Both the position numbers and the translations under genes were made by a program. This document shows, in pieces, positions 14,859 to 21,737 of a stretch of DNA of 34,954 bases. How positions within the stretch are numbered: position 1 is the stretch's first letter; every line of letters starts with the position of its first letter. The notes below the pieces were generated by a model. It was not told where the DNA came from, did no database searches, and was given only the letters and a program-made list of their open reading frames with translations. The stretch is from Pseudomonadota bacterium (GTDB lineage Bacteria > Pseudomonadota > Alphaproteobacteria > SMXQ01): the NCBI GenBank assembly GCA_022545545.1, contig JACZQV010000009.1, positions 1 to 34,954 of the forward strand, given 5' to 3'.

Positions 14859-16012
14859 CACATCACCCGGATTTCCGCCTGCAGCGCGCCGGCCGTCTTG
14901 ACAGCCTGCAGGATCGTGATCATGTCGCGCGGGCTGATGCCGAGCGCATTCAGGCCATTGACGAATTCCTGCAGGTTGACGCCGGACCTGAGAACCGTAA
15001 GCTTCTTGCCCTTGTCTTCGTCGATAGTGATTTCGGTGCGTTCGACGGTGGTGGTCGTGCCGGTGGTCGAGAACGGCGCCGGCTGAGAGACCTGCGGCGT
15101 CTCGGTGATGCGGATGGTGAGGTTGCCCTGGGCGATGGCGACGGTGCTGATGCGCACGTTCTCGCCCATCACGATGATACCCGAATTCTCGTCGATGACG
15201 ACGCGGGCGACCTGGTCCGGCGTTACGCTAAGCTGTTCGATATCGGTCAACAACGCGACCAGATCCCCTTTGTAGCTGGCGGGACCCGTAAGCATCACGG
15301 TGCCCGGATCCAAGGCTTTCGCCGAGGGGATGCCGAGGAAAGCATTGATGGCCTGGGCGACGCGCCTGGCGGTGGTGAAATCGGGATTGCGGAGCGACAG
15401 TTTGACGCGCTTCATGTTGACCATTTCGAACCCCACCTCGCGCTCGACGATGGCACCGTTGGCGATTCGGGCGCTTGTCGGTACGCCTTTGGTCACCGTA
15501 GTGCCCTTGCCACCGGCGCTGAAGCCGCCGACCGCCGGGTTGCCTTGGGCGACGGCGTAAACCTCGCCGTCGGCGCCGAGCAGAGGGGTCACGAGGAGGG
15601 TGCCGCCGCGCAGGCTCTTGGCGTCTCCCAGGGCGCTGACCGTCACGTCGATCTGCGTGCCGTGGCGGGCGAAGGGCGGCAATGTGGCGGTCACCATCAC
15701 CGCCGCCACGTTATCGGTCTTCAGAGCGTCGTCACGGACATTCACGCCCAGGCGCTCGAGCATGCCGATGAGGCTCTGCTTGGTGAACGGGGAATTGGAG
15801 AGCGAATCGCCGGTGCCGTTGAGACCGACCATCAGGCCGTAGCCGACCAGCATGTTACTCCGCACGCCCTCGAAGGTCGCGATATCCTTGATTCTCGAGA
15901 CCGCGCCGGCGGCATCCATCCAGAGCAGTACGAGCATCCCGAGGCTTAACCCGAGGGTGCCCAGTTTTCGTCCGAACGGCATCACGAAATGAAACAGGGT
16001 CATGGAGCGCAT
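14858..16012 (-). CDS. flgI: Flagellar P-ring protein FlgI
   Basis: FlgI forms the periplasmic P-ring around the rod. A signal peptide with hydrophobic stretch LGTLGLSLGMLVLLWM ends near AAGA (residues 34-37), and the mature protein begins VSRIKDIATFEGVRSNMLVGYGLMVGLNGTGD, the family hallmark. SLRGGTLLVTPLLGADGEVYAVAQG and the C-terminal LQEFVNGLNALGISPRDMITILQAVKTAGALQAEIRVM also match. Length (384) is standard. The ATG at 16012 has only a weak ribosome site (GAG about nine bases upstream). It is the first gene of flgI-flgJ-flgN/flbY-flgK-flgL-fliW, driven by the sigma-54 promoter at 16063-16078. Confidence 0.97.
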   Translation of the reverse strand: MRSMTLFHFVMPFGRKLGTLGLSLGMLVLLWMDAAGAVSRIKDIATFEGVRSNMLVGYGLMVGLNGTGDSLSNSPFTKQSLIGMLERLGVNVRDDALKTDNVAAVMVTATLPPFARHGTQIDVTVSALGDAKSLRGGTLLVTPLLGADGEVYAVAQGNPAVGGFSAGGKGTTVTKGVPTSARIANGAIVEREVGFEMVNMKRVKLSLRNPDFTTARRVAQAINAFLGIPSAKALDPGTVMLTGPASYKGDLVALLTDIEQLSVTPDQVARVVIDENSGIIVMGENVRISTVAIAQGNLTIRITETPQVSQPAPFSTTGTTTTVERTEITIDEDKGKKLTVLRSGVNLQEFVNGLNALGISPRDMITILQAVKTAGALQAEIRVM

Positions 16013-16062
16013 GGCGAAACTCGAATTTCTACGATCTGCAGATAGAGAAGCCTCCTTTGACT

Positions 16063-16078
16063 AGCGAATGTCGTGCCA
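16063..16078 (-). promoter_or_regulatory. Sigma-54 promoter of the flgI operon
   Basis: The minus strand from 16078 reads TGGCACGACATTCGCT. The -24 box TGGCACG is a perfect consensus and the GG-N10-GC spacing is exact; the -12 box is TTCGC rather than TTTGC. The predicted start is about 16052, 40 nt before the flgI ATG. The box lies inside the last codons of a minus-strand open frame (16061-16306), which argues against that frame being a gene. Confidence 0.72.
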
Positions 16079-16160
16079 CCAGGGGCCGTTAGGTAAAGGA
16101 TTGAAATTATTCCCTTTTCTCGGCTCGGAGTGAAGAACTACCAGGGGCTTGGCGGTTTCT

Positions 16161-16198
16161 CCGGCAAGGGCTGCCGCGGCGGCGGCAATTCTTGCCGC
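16161..16198 (-). promoter_or_regulatory. Two palindromic activator sites upstream of flgI
   Basis: CCGGCAAGGGCTGCCGC (16161-16177) and GCGGCAATTCTTGCCGC (16182-16198) are both CGGCA-N5-TGCCG inverted repeats. Their centres are 21 bp apart, two helical turns, and lie about 117 and 138 bp upstream of the predicted flgI start. The second differs from a site upstream of flagellin (486-502) at only two spacer bases. FlbD or another NtrC-type flagellar activator is the expected ligand (inference). Confidence 0.65.
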
Positions 16199-16327
16199 TT
16201 CCGGAGGCGTGAGGACGTTCCTCCAGGGAGCGTCGTCTATGCCGGCGGGCCGGCCCCCTAAGAGTGCCGCCTGGAGGCTGTGGCCGGAACCGGGATATGG
16301 CTCCATTTTGTGTGAAGTCCCAAAGAG

Positions 16328-16342
16328 TTAACCGCTTTTTAA
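16328..16342. promoter_or_regulatory. CtrA-type box upstream of fliX
   Basis: TTAACCGCTTTTTAA matches the CtrA consensus TTAA-N7-TTAA exactly. It lies 57 bp before the fliX ATG. CtrA control of fliX is established in Caulobacter; that this bacterium uses it the same way is inference. Confidence 0.6.
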
Positions 16343-16399
16343 CCACACTCGCGTCAGTTTGATGCACATCGGGTAGGAATAACGGTTCACGGCCCAGAT

Positions 16400-16822
16400 A
16401 TGAAGATCACCCAAAATGCACCCATCCGTTCGACGTCGATCAGGCGCTCGGGCAAATCGAGTGCCGGCAGGTCTGGTCAGTTCACAGATCATTTGGTGAC
16501 CGGGGAAGCGGGTGCCCCAACCGGGAACAGCAATTCCAGTACCCCGGTCAGTGCCGTCGATTCGCTCCTGGTGCTCCAGGAAGTGCCGGACGCGACCTCG
16601 GGTACATCGAGGGCGAAGCTCCGTGCCCAAGATCTACTCGATCAATTGGACGAGGTCCGTCACGGCCTGCTGGCCGGAGCGCTGTCGCGTCGGATGCTCG
16701 ATCGGCTCGCCCGGATCGCCCGGTCCGAGCGGCAATCGGTTGATGATCCCAGGCTCCAGGAACTGCTGGACGAAATCGAATTGCGCGCCGCTGTCGAGCT
16801 TGCCAAGTACTCGTCCCGCTAG
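16400..16822 (+). CDS. fliX: Flagellar assembly regulator FliX
   Basis: FliX links completion of the early basal body to activation of FlbD, and so to sigma-54-dependent late genes, in Caulobacter-type bacteria. The 140-residue protein has a disordered Ser/Thr-rich N-terminus (residues 1-55). A helical C-terminal domain follows: VDSLLVLQEVPDA, AQDLLDQLDEVRHGLLAGALSRRMLDRLARIARSERQSVDDPRLQELLDEIELRAAVELAKY. The VxSLLALQEV and LDxLExLRLGLLxG patterns are the family signature. Its position divergent from flgI is the conserved gene order. A CtrA box precedes it. Confidence 0.93.
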   Translation: MKITQNAPIRSTSIRRSGKSSAGRSGQFTDHLVTGEAGAPTGNSNSSTPVSAVDSLLVLQEVPDATSGTSRAKLRAQDLLDQLDEVRHGLLAGALSRRMLDRLARIARSERQSVDDPRLQELLDEIELRAAVELAKYSSR

Positions 16823-16965
16823 CGACGCTCCGCCAGCTCCTTAAGCTACTGATTAATAAGGACTTTGCTTGCTTCTGCCGAGGGTCTCTCGTAGTTCTTG
16901 CGGCCGGGCGGCGGGGTTCATATACTCCGCGCCGGATTTTTCCTGTCCTCAGTGCGGTGTAAGCA

Positions 16966-17382
16966 ATGTCCGTGACGCTGCCTCCAGATTACCGGCCGGT
17001 CGAGAGCGAGCCGTTCATGAATCCAAAGCAACGGGAGTATTTCCGCCAGAAGCTCCTGCGCTGGCGCGAGGATTTGTTGCAGGAAACATCCGATACCCTA
17101 CAGCACCTTCAGGAAGGCGGCTTGCAGGCGCCTGACATTACCGACCGGGCCTCGCTCGAGACCGATCGCTCCCTGGAACTCCGGACCCGGGATCGTGCGC
17201 GCAAGCTGATCGCCAAGATCGACGAGGCTTTGGAGCGCATCAAGGACGGCAGCTATGGAATTTGCGAAGAAACCAGTGAGCCGATCAGCGTGCGCCGCCT
17301 GGAGGCCCGTCCCATAGCGACACTCAGCCTGGAAGCCCAGGAACGCCACGAGCGAATGGAGAAGACCCGGCGCGACGACTGA
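16966..17382 (+). CDS. dksA: RNA polymerase-binding transcription factor DksA
   Basis: DksA acts in the RNA polymerase secondary channel with ppGpp. The coiled-coil hairpin (PKQREYFRQKLLRWREDLLQETSDTLQHLQ ... DRASLETDRSLELRTRDRARKLIAKIDEAL) includes the tip residues TDRAS. The globular part, GSYGICEETSEPISVRRLEARPIATLSLEAQERHE, keeps one cysteine of the four that bind zinc in E. coli (C-x2-T then I/V and E in place of the others). It belongs therefore to the zinc-independent, cysteine-poor alphaproteobacterial form. Start ATG at 16966 gives the family N-terminus (PPDYRPVESEPFMNPKQREYF). A dksA next to flagellar genes is common in Rhodospirillales. Confidence 0.94.
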   Translation: MSVTLPPDYRPVESEPFMNPKQREYFRQKLLRWREDLLQETSDTLQHLQEGGLQAPDITDRASLETDRSLELRTRDRARKLIAKIDEALERIKDGSYGICEETSEPISVRRLEARPIATLSLEAQERHERMEKTRRDD

Positions 17383-17415
17383 TCCCAGGACCGCTTACCC
17401 GTGGGCCCGGATCCC

Positions 17416-17680
17416 AGAGCACTATCCGGCCAGCTGGAAGCGATTTGATGGCGGCAAAACGGTCTCTCGGGTAGGAGCGGCGCGAAGCGCGATGTGGTTC
17501 ATCGGGCGAGCGTCGCGACGCACCCGAGGGGCCGTTTTGCCCCACCGGAGGCCGGGTTCTTTTGCGCCGTGGCGTCGTTGCGCCCCTTTGCCGATGCGCA
17601 AGCATCGCCATGCGGAGCGCGCCTAGCCACGGCGCAAAATAATCCCGGTCAAACGCATCCATCTGGCCGGATAGTGCTCT
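17416..17680. repeat. 265-bp inverted-repeat element with two hairpin arms (element 1)
   Basis: This fills most of the gap between convergent dksA and flgH. An 18-bp perfect terminal inverted repeat (AGAGCACTATCCGGCCAG at 17416-17433, its complement at 17663-17680) encloses two arms. Arm A runs 17453-17541: stem GGCAAAACGG/CCGTTTTGCC plus CTCGGGT/ACCCGAG and an inner CGATG/CATCG hairpin at 17490-17504. Arm B runs 17560-17639: a perfect 14-bp stem TTTTGCGCCGTGGC/GCCACGGCGCAAAA and an inner hairpin CGATGC-GCAA-GCATCG at 17592-17607. The linker between the arms contains CCGGAGG. A second element with the same plan lies at 21244-21510. It may be a non-autonomous mobile or palindromic repeat, a structured RNA, or a bidirectional termination device. 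No transposase is nearby. Open frames across it (for example 17324-17662 on -) encode only Arg/Pro/Ser-rich repeat translations. Confidence 0.8.
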
Positions 17681-17769
17681 CGGGCCAAGGAAGAGGCCGG
17701 CGCAAACACGCAGGCCTCTTTTCGACGCCGAACCAGGACTTCGATTCGAGGCCGGAAAAGGCCACCCGA

Positions 17770-18531
17770 TCAGAACGGTGATAGGATGTCCAGCACCTGG
17801 TAGCCAAGGCGAGGCTGCTGAACGTCCGAGATGAGGCCGCGGCCGCCATAAGACACCCGCGCTTCGGCGATCTTCTCGTAGGTGATGGTATTGCTCGAAG
17901 TGATGTCTTCGGGACGGATGATGCCGGCGACGGTCAGTTCGCGGACCTCGAAGTTGACCCGCACTTCCTGACGGCCATGGATAACCAGATTGCCATTGGG
18001 CAACACTTGCGTCACCACCGCCGCCACCTTTAGCAAGATTTTCTCTTTCCGGTCGATGGCGCCGGTTCCGGTGCTGCCGGTCCCGCCTTCGATGCCGATC
18101 AGATTGTTGTTATCTACCTGGTTCGGCAGGAATTTGTCGAGGTTGGCTTCAAAGCCGAAGAAACCGCCGATACCCAACGATTCATTGGCGTCGCGGGTTC
18201 GGTTGGAGCTATTGTCGAGCTTCGCGTTGTCATCGATATCGATGACCACGGTTAGGATGTCGCCGATCTGGCCGGCACGCTGGTCCTTGAAGAATGACCG
18301 CGCACCGGCGCGCCACAGCGAATTGGGCTCGTGCCCTATGGACTCGGCCCTGGGCATGGGGAGGCTGACCGGCCGGTAGGTGGGCGCCGCTGCCGGATTT
18401 TGGATCTGTGTCAGCGGTGGTGTTTCACCGACCTGTGACAGCCTCTTTGATAGCATGCAGCCGGAGACCGCCACGGCAAGGATCGCCATGGCGAGAAGCC
18501 GGTACAGTGGAATTCGGAAAAATTTCGTCAT
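17770..18531 (-). CDS. flgH: Flagellar L-ring lipoprotein FlgH
   Basis: FlgH forms the outer-membrane L-ring. A lipoprotein signal (LLAMAILAVAVSGC) places the lipobox cysteine at residue 25 when the start is ATG 18531, which has GAGG seven bases upstream; GTG at 18549 would overlap flgA. Family blocks are SLWRAGARSFFKDQRAGQIGDILTVVIDIDDNAKLDNSSNRTRD, KVAAVVTQVLPNGNLVIHGRQEVRVNFEVRELTVAGIIRPEDI and the C-terminal ISYGGRG-like ARVSYGGRGLISDVQQPRLGYQVLDILSPF. Length 253 is normal. It is the last gene of flgF-flgG-flgA-flgH, and element 1 lies directly downstream. Confidence 0.96.
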   Translation of the reverse strand: MTKFFRIPLYRLLAMAILAVAVSGCMLSKRLSQVGETPPLTQIQNPAAAPTYRPVSLPMPRAESIGHEPNSLWRAGARSFFKDQRAGQIGDILTVVIDIDDNAKLDNSSNRTRDANESLGIGGFFGFEANLDKFLPNQVDNNNLIGIEGGTGSTGTGAIDRKEKILLKVAAVVTQVLPNGNLVIHGRQEVRVNFEVRELTVAGIIRPEDITSSNTITYEKIAEARVSYGGRGLISDVQQPRLGYQVLDILSPF

Positions 18532-18545
18532 CGCTCGGTCCTCAT

Positions 18546-19481
18546 TCACGGCAGTATGACGGTCGAGTTCACGGTCACCCGGTTAGCGCCGGCGACCACC
18601 GCCTCGATGACGGTTTTGCTTCGGGTATTCATGATCTTAACGGTATCACCGATGGCGCCATTCTCGATGGCGCGGCCCTTGGAGGTCAGGATCATGTTGC
18701 GGGTCTTGAGTATCATGGTCACCAAGCTGCCCTTGGCGACGACGACGGGTGCCCGGACATCGCCATTGCGGATGGGCTGGCCGGCGCGCAATCCCCGCCG
18801 CGGCGTCTTGCCGATCAGACGGTTTTCATCGACGATGATGTTGCGCCGGACTTGGCTGGCCGGCAGCCTGATCCAGTCGATATCGTCCGTGGTGATGGTC
18901 TCGCCCTTGGGCACGCGCCGGTTCAGCACCGGCACCTCGATGACCTTGTAGACGCGCCCGGTGACGACCAGACTGGTGGCTGAGGGGTGATTGGCGGGCG
19001 CCGTTACGGTCGCGGTGAACCGGCCGGTACGCCTTTCATAATTCAGGTTCTGCACGGCCAGGGTCGCCGGGACACCGATGGGCAGGTGAATCGAGGTCCT
19101 GCGGTTGGTGAACTCGACCTCCGATCCCTTTGCGATACCCCGCTTCTCGAGTTCGCTGCGCAGGGCCGCATGGATTTCCTCGCGGCTGATGATCTGGCTG
19201 GCGCGCTTCACGATCACCCGATCGAACCTGCTTACCGGCCGCCAGGCGATGCCGTGGGAATAGGCTAAGGAGGCCAGCCGGGTGGCGTTGTAGACCGCGC
19301 GGACTCCCGGCGCCGGCGCGTGGGCGATGGCGACCGATGCCTTCTCGCCGATGCCTTCGAAGAGATCGCCGAGGCGCACGAAGTCGCCCGTGACGGTCAC
19401 GACGTCCCTGGTCTGGGCGGCGTCGGCGGAAGCCGCCGCGAGGGTGAGCGTCAGGGCGGCAATCGCCATTAAAGTTCGCAT
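18546..19481 (-). CDS. flgA: P-ring assembly chaperone FlgA
   Basis: FlgA is the periplasmic chaperone for FlgI polymerisation. A Sec signal peptide (MRTLMAIAALTLTLAAASADA, cleavage before AQTRD) is followed by an N-terminal domain. A SAF-type C-terminal domain comes next: VPVLNRRVPKGETITTDDIDWIRLPASQVRRNIIVDENRLIGKTPRRGLRAGQPIRNGDVRAPVVVAKGSLVTMI. The tail TVKIMNTRSKTVIEAVVAGANRVTVNS is characteristic. Its 311 residues are the longer alphaproteobacterial form. It starts 11 bp after flgG ends, and its stop lies 14 bp before the flgH start. Confidence 0.95.
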   Translation of the reverse strand: MRTLMAIAALTLTLAAASADAAQTRDVVTVTGDFVRLGDLFEGIGEKASVAIAHAPAPGVRAVYNATRLASLAYSHGIAWRPVSRFDRVIVKRASQIISREEIHAALRSELEKRGIAKGSEVEFTNRRTSIHLPIGVPATLAVQNLNYERRTGRFTATVTAPANHPSATSLVVTGRVYKVIEVPVLNRRVPKGETITTDDIDWIRLPASQVRRNIIVDENRLIGKTPRRGLRAGQPIRNGDVRAPVVVAKGSLVTMILKTRNMILTSKGRAIENGAIGDTVKIMNTRSKTVIEAVVAGANRVTVNSTVILP

Positions 19482-19492
19482 GCCATGCCTCC

Positions 19493-20278
19493 TTAAATCG
19501 TCGAGACCAGGGTGGACAGCATCTCGTCCGATGACTGCAGGACCTTCGAGTTCAGCTCATAGGCCCGCTGGGCGGCGATCAGGGAGGTGATCTCGGCCAC
19601 CATGTTGACGTTCGAGGTCTCGAGGAATCCCTGCAGGAGGGTCCCGAAACCGGTGGAACCCGGTGTGCCCGTAGTGGCGGCGCCGGAGGCGTCCGTTGCC
19701 TCGAACAGGTTGTCGCCCAGGGACTTCAGACCCGCCTCGTTGGGAAAGTTGGCAAGCTGCAACTGGCCGACGTTCTGGAGGGCCGTCTGGCTGGCGAGCT
19801 TGACCAGCACCTCACCGCTGTCGTTGATGGAGACCTCGAGCGCGTCATTGGGGATGGTAACGCCGGGCTGCACCGTCAACCCCTGGGAGGTGACGATGGT
19901 GCCCGAAGGCCCGATCTGGAAAGCACCAGCGCGCATATAGGCGGTGGTGCCGTCGGGCTTCTGGATCTGGAAGAATCCCTTGCCCTCGATGGCGAGGTCG
20001 AAATCGTTGCCGGTCCTCAGCAAGTTGCCCTGCTCGTGGATGCGGTACACCGAGCCGACCGTCACGCCGGTGCCGAACTCGGCGCCCGAGACTATGACAG
20101 TGCCCCCGTCCGTCGAGGTCGAACCCACCTGGATTTCCGTCTGGTACAGGAGATCGACGAATTCAGGCCGCTGACGTTTGAAAGCGGTGGTGTTCAGGTT
20201 GGCGATGTTGTTGGCAATGACGTCGACGTTGAGTTGCTGCGCGAGCATTCCCGTCGCCGCGATGTTAAGAGAACCCAT
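19493..20278 (-). CDS. flgG: Flagellar distal rod protein FlgG
   Basis: This is the distal rod subunit. The start MGSLNIAATGMLAQQLNVDVIANNIANLNTTAFKRQRPEFVDLLYQT carries the rod signature (ANNIANxNTxxFK), and the end NVNMVAEITSLIAAQRAYELNSKVLQSSDEMLSTLVSTI the matching C-terminal helix. Its 261 residues are the usual FlgG length and exceed FlgF. It starts 41 bp after flgF ends in the same operon. Confidence 0.97.
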   Translation of the reverse strand: MGSLNIAATGMLAQQLNVDVIANNIANLNTTAFKRQRPEFVDLLYQTEIQVGSTSTDGGTVIVSGAEFGTGVTVGSVYRIHEQGNLLRTGNDFDLAIEGKGFFQIQKPDGTTAYMRAGAFQIGPSGTIVTSQGLTVQPGVTIPNDALEVSINDSGEVLVKLASQTALQNVGQLQLANFPNEAGLKSLGDNLFEATDASGAATTGTPGSTGFGTLLQGFLETSNVNMVAEITSLIAAQRAYELNSKVLQSSDEMLSTLVSTI

Positions 20279-20319
20279 GGAATCACTCCTTCTTTCGAAT
20301 CACGCTGTTGATTCAAGCC

Positions 20320-21039
20320 CTAGGGCATGCGCCCCAGCCGCTCTATCGCCCGGCGCTGTCGTTCATGTTCCGAATCGATGGCCTTCTGGGCGGCTTTGTA
20401 GGCGCTCATCAATTTGATCAGGCGGGTAATTTCGAGGATAGGCTCGACATTCGATTCCTCGAGACTGCCCTGGATGACGAACGAACCGGTGGCGGGATCG
20501 GGGGCGGTCTCGGTGGTGAAAAGCCCGCCGCCGGCCTTCTTCATTCCTTCCGTGGTCGCGAAGCGGACCAACTGGATGCTACCGAAATCGCCGCTATCCC
20601 CGGACACGGTGCCGTCCCTGGCGATCGTTACCGCTCCCGCGTCCTCCGGGAGCACGATGGGCTGGTCGCCTTCGCCGAGAACGGAGTAGCCCTGGCTGGT
20701 CACGAGCTGACCGTTTTCGTCGAGCTGGAAATGGCCGTTACGGGTATAGCGCGGCCCTGCCGGTGTATCGACGACGAAGAAGCCGTCGCCCTGGATCGCC
20801 ACATCCAGGGAATTGCCGGTCTTGCTGATGCCGCCGGCGTAAAAACTCGTTTTCACGCCGGCCATGCGGGTGTAGGAGACACGGTCCCCGCGCTCGGGCT
20901 TGGCCAGGTGCTCGGCGAACAACAGGCGGTCGGCCTTGTAGCCGGGCGTTCCACTGTTGGCGACATTGTTGGCGATGACGCCTATTTGCTTGCGCATTAC
21001 CATTTGCTGGGAAAGCGCCACGTATGACGGAGTCTTCAT
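20320..21039 (-). CDS. flgF: Flagellar proximal rod protein FlgF
   Basis: This is a proximal rod subunit. It has the shorter rod-protein form (239 residues) with SQQMVMRKQIGVIANNVANSGTPGYKADRLLFAEHL at the N-terminus, a central GNSLDVAIQGDGFFVVDTPAGPRYTRNGHFQLDENGQLVTSQGYSVLG, and ESNVEPILEITRLIKLMSAYKAAQKAIDSEHERQRRAIERLG at the end. It is the first gene of the operon; the sigma-54 promoter at 21088-21103 leaves a 38-nt leader. The ribosome site before ATG 21039 is weak. Confidence 0.95.
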   Translation of the reverse strand: MKTPSYVALSQQMVMRKQIGVIANNVANSGTPGYKADRLLFAEHLAKPERGDRVSYTRMAGVKTSFYAGGISKTGNSLDVAIQGDGFFVVDTPAGPRYTRNGHFQLDENGQLVTSQGYSVLGEGDQPIVLPEDAGAVTIARDGTVSGDSGDFGSIQLVRFATTEGMKKAGGGLFTTETAPDPATGSFVIQGSLEESNVEPILEITRLIKLMSAYKAAQKAIDSEHERQRRAIERLGRMP

Positions 21040-21087
21040 TTCGTCACACCATCACTGATTGATAGATCCAAAATCCGGCTTCACCTG

Positions 21088-21103
21088 TGCATGCGCCATG
21101 CCA
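21088..21103 (-). promoter_or_regulatory. Sigma-54 promoter of the flgF operon
   Basis: The minus strand from 21103 reads TGGCATGGCGCATGCA, with GG and GC separated by exactly ten bases. The -24 box TGGCAT and the -12 box ATGCA both sit close to consensus. The predicted start is near 21077, 38 nt upstream of the flgF ATG. It is the third promoter of this form in the window. Confidence 0.7.
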
Positions 21104-21154
21104 AAAACATTTATCCTTTGATGACAAGCGGTTAAAGAGAGGGCGCGGGATCGG

Positions 21155-21207
21155 CGGCAGTTTATTTTGCCGACTTGGGTAGGCTTTGCCCGGCAGTTCG
21201 TACCGGG
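21155..21207 (-). promoter_or_regulatory. Palindromic activator sites upstream of flgF
   Basis: CCCGGCAGTTCGTACCGGG (21189-21207) fits the CGGCA-N5-TRCCG form and is centred about 121 bp upstream of the predicted start. A second inverted repeat, CGGCA (21155-21159) with TGCCG (21168-21172), has an 8-base spacer instead of 5 and is centred near -86. The second is a looser match and may be a variant or decayed site. Confidence 0.5.
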
Positions 21208-21243
21208 GCTCCGACCGGCGTCATGGATCCTGTACCCGGGCTG

Positions 21244-21510
21244 GTACTCACTTTCATAGAAGGGTGACACATCCGACGGCTTTGCGGGTTCTTCAGGCCC
21301 GGAGCGTGGTCCGCCGTGATGGCGGTCCATCACAAGGGCCGCGCGAGGTGAGCGTAAGAGCCTGCAAGGCCGCCCGGAGGGTCGCTTTTCGCGGCCGCCG
21401 GCGGGCGTATGTGCCGCTTGACGATGTCCGGACATCGCCGGCGCACCGCCTCCACCCCGGAGGCCGCGAAAAGACGATCATATGTATCCCCCTTCTATGA
21501 AAGTAAGTAC
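21244..21510. repeat. 267-bp inverted-repeat element with two hairpin arms (element 2)
   Basis: Terminal inverted repeats of 21 bp (21244-21264 and 21490-21510, 20 of 21 matching, core ACTTTCATAGAAGGG) enclose two arms. Arm A runs 21278-21371. Its stem, GGCTTTGCGGGTTCT against AGAGCCTGCAAGGCC, pairs at all 15 positions if three G-U pairs are allowed, and it has an inner hairpin GTGATGG-CGGT-CCATCAC at 21316-21333. Arm B runs 21385-21473: perfect 12-bp stem CTTTTCGCGGCC/GGCCGCGAAAAG and inner palindrome CGATGTCCGGACATCG at 21422-21437. The linker carries CCGGAGG. Size, plan and small motifs match element 1 (17416-17680) while most stem sequence differs. It lies between the flgF activator sites and the fliL regulatory region. 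No transposase or reliable gene is inside it. Confidence 0.8.
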
Positions 21511-21737
21511 TGGGGCCCAGGCTGAACGACGATCGCCGGCGCCACGGACCTTAACGAACCGTTACCTCAACCCATTCTTAACGGTCCCGGGCTACTCTCG
21601 GCGACGATCCTATTTTTTGCCCATTTGGCGCCGAGGGTCACCCGCCTCTCTCGGCCCTTCAACGTCTTGTTAACCTAGGTTGGCTAACCTGTGGTCCTTC
21701 GCCGCAGGCGTAATTTCATGGCAACCGAGTGACCTCG
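21511..21737. other. fliL upstream region
   Basis: The 227 bp before fliL are less GC-rich than the surroundings and contain the CtrA-like box at 21551-21565. A stem CTCGGCG (21597-21603)/CGCCGAG (21629-21635) surrounds a T-rich loop. A palindromic AACCTAGGTT and nearby TTAACC/CTAACC repeats lie at 21670-21690. No gene is seen. Confidence 0.5.
21551..21565 (+). promoter_or_regulatory. CtrA-like box upstream of fliL
   Basis: TTAACGAACCGTTAC differs from the CtrA consensus TTAA-N7-TTAA at the last base only. A further TTAACGG (21578-21584) and GTTAACC (near 21669) follow. fliLM is a CtrA target in Caulobacter. The box is far (about 170 bp) from the fliL start, so a leader or a nearer site must be assumed. 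Confidence 0.4.

Larger units (their letters stand above)
16013..16399. other. Divergent flgI-fliX regulatory region
   Basis: The 387 bp carry the flgI sigma-54 promoter (16063-16078), two activator palindromes (16161-16198) and a CtrA box facing fliX (16328-16342). A minus-strand open frame of 81 codons (16061-16306) crosses all but the CtrA box. It has no good ribosome site and its stop codon lies within the sigma-54 promoter, so I do not call it a gene. Confidence 0.6.

Noticed and set aside
16061-16306. 81-codon minus-strand frame upstream of flgI
   Set aside because: It contains two activator palindromes, and its last codons are the flgI sigma-54 promoter. It has no good ribosome site and no family resemblance.
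17560-17639. Arm B of element 1 as a simple Rho-independent terminator for dksA and flgH
   Set aside because: The stem is flanked by T4/A4 on both sides, but the loop of about 52 nt is far too large for a standard terminator. It is better seen as part of the larger element.
17324-17662. 112-codon minus-strand frame between dksA and flgH
   Set aside because: It translates element 1, a palindromic structure, and overlaps the end of dksA. The Arg/Ser/Pro-rich product is of the repeat-derived kind.
21293-21481. 62-codon minus-strand frame upstream of flgF
   Set aside because: It lies wholly inside element 2 and follows the hairpin sequence; no ribosome site or family.
17416-21510. Composite transposon with the two elements as ends around flgFGAH
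   Set aside because: The terminal sequences of the two elements are different, no transposase is present, and the enclosed genes are core flagellar genes in conserved order.
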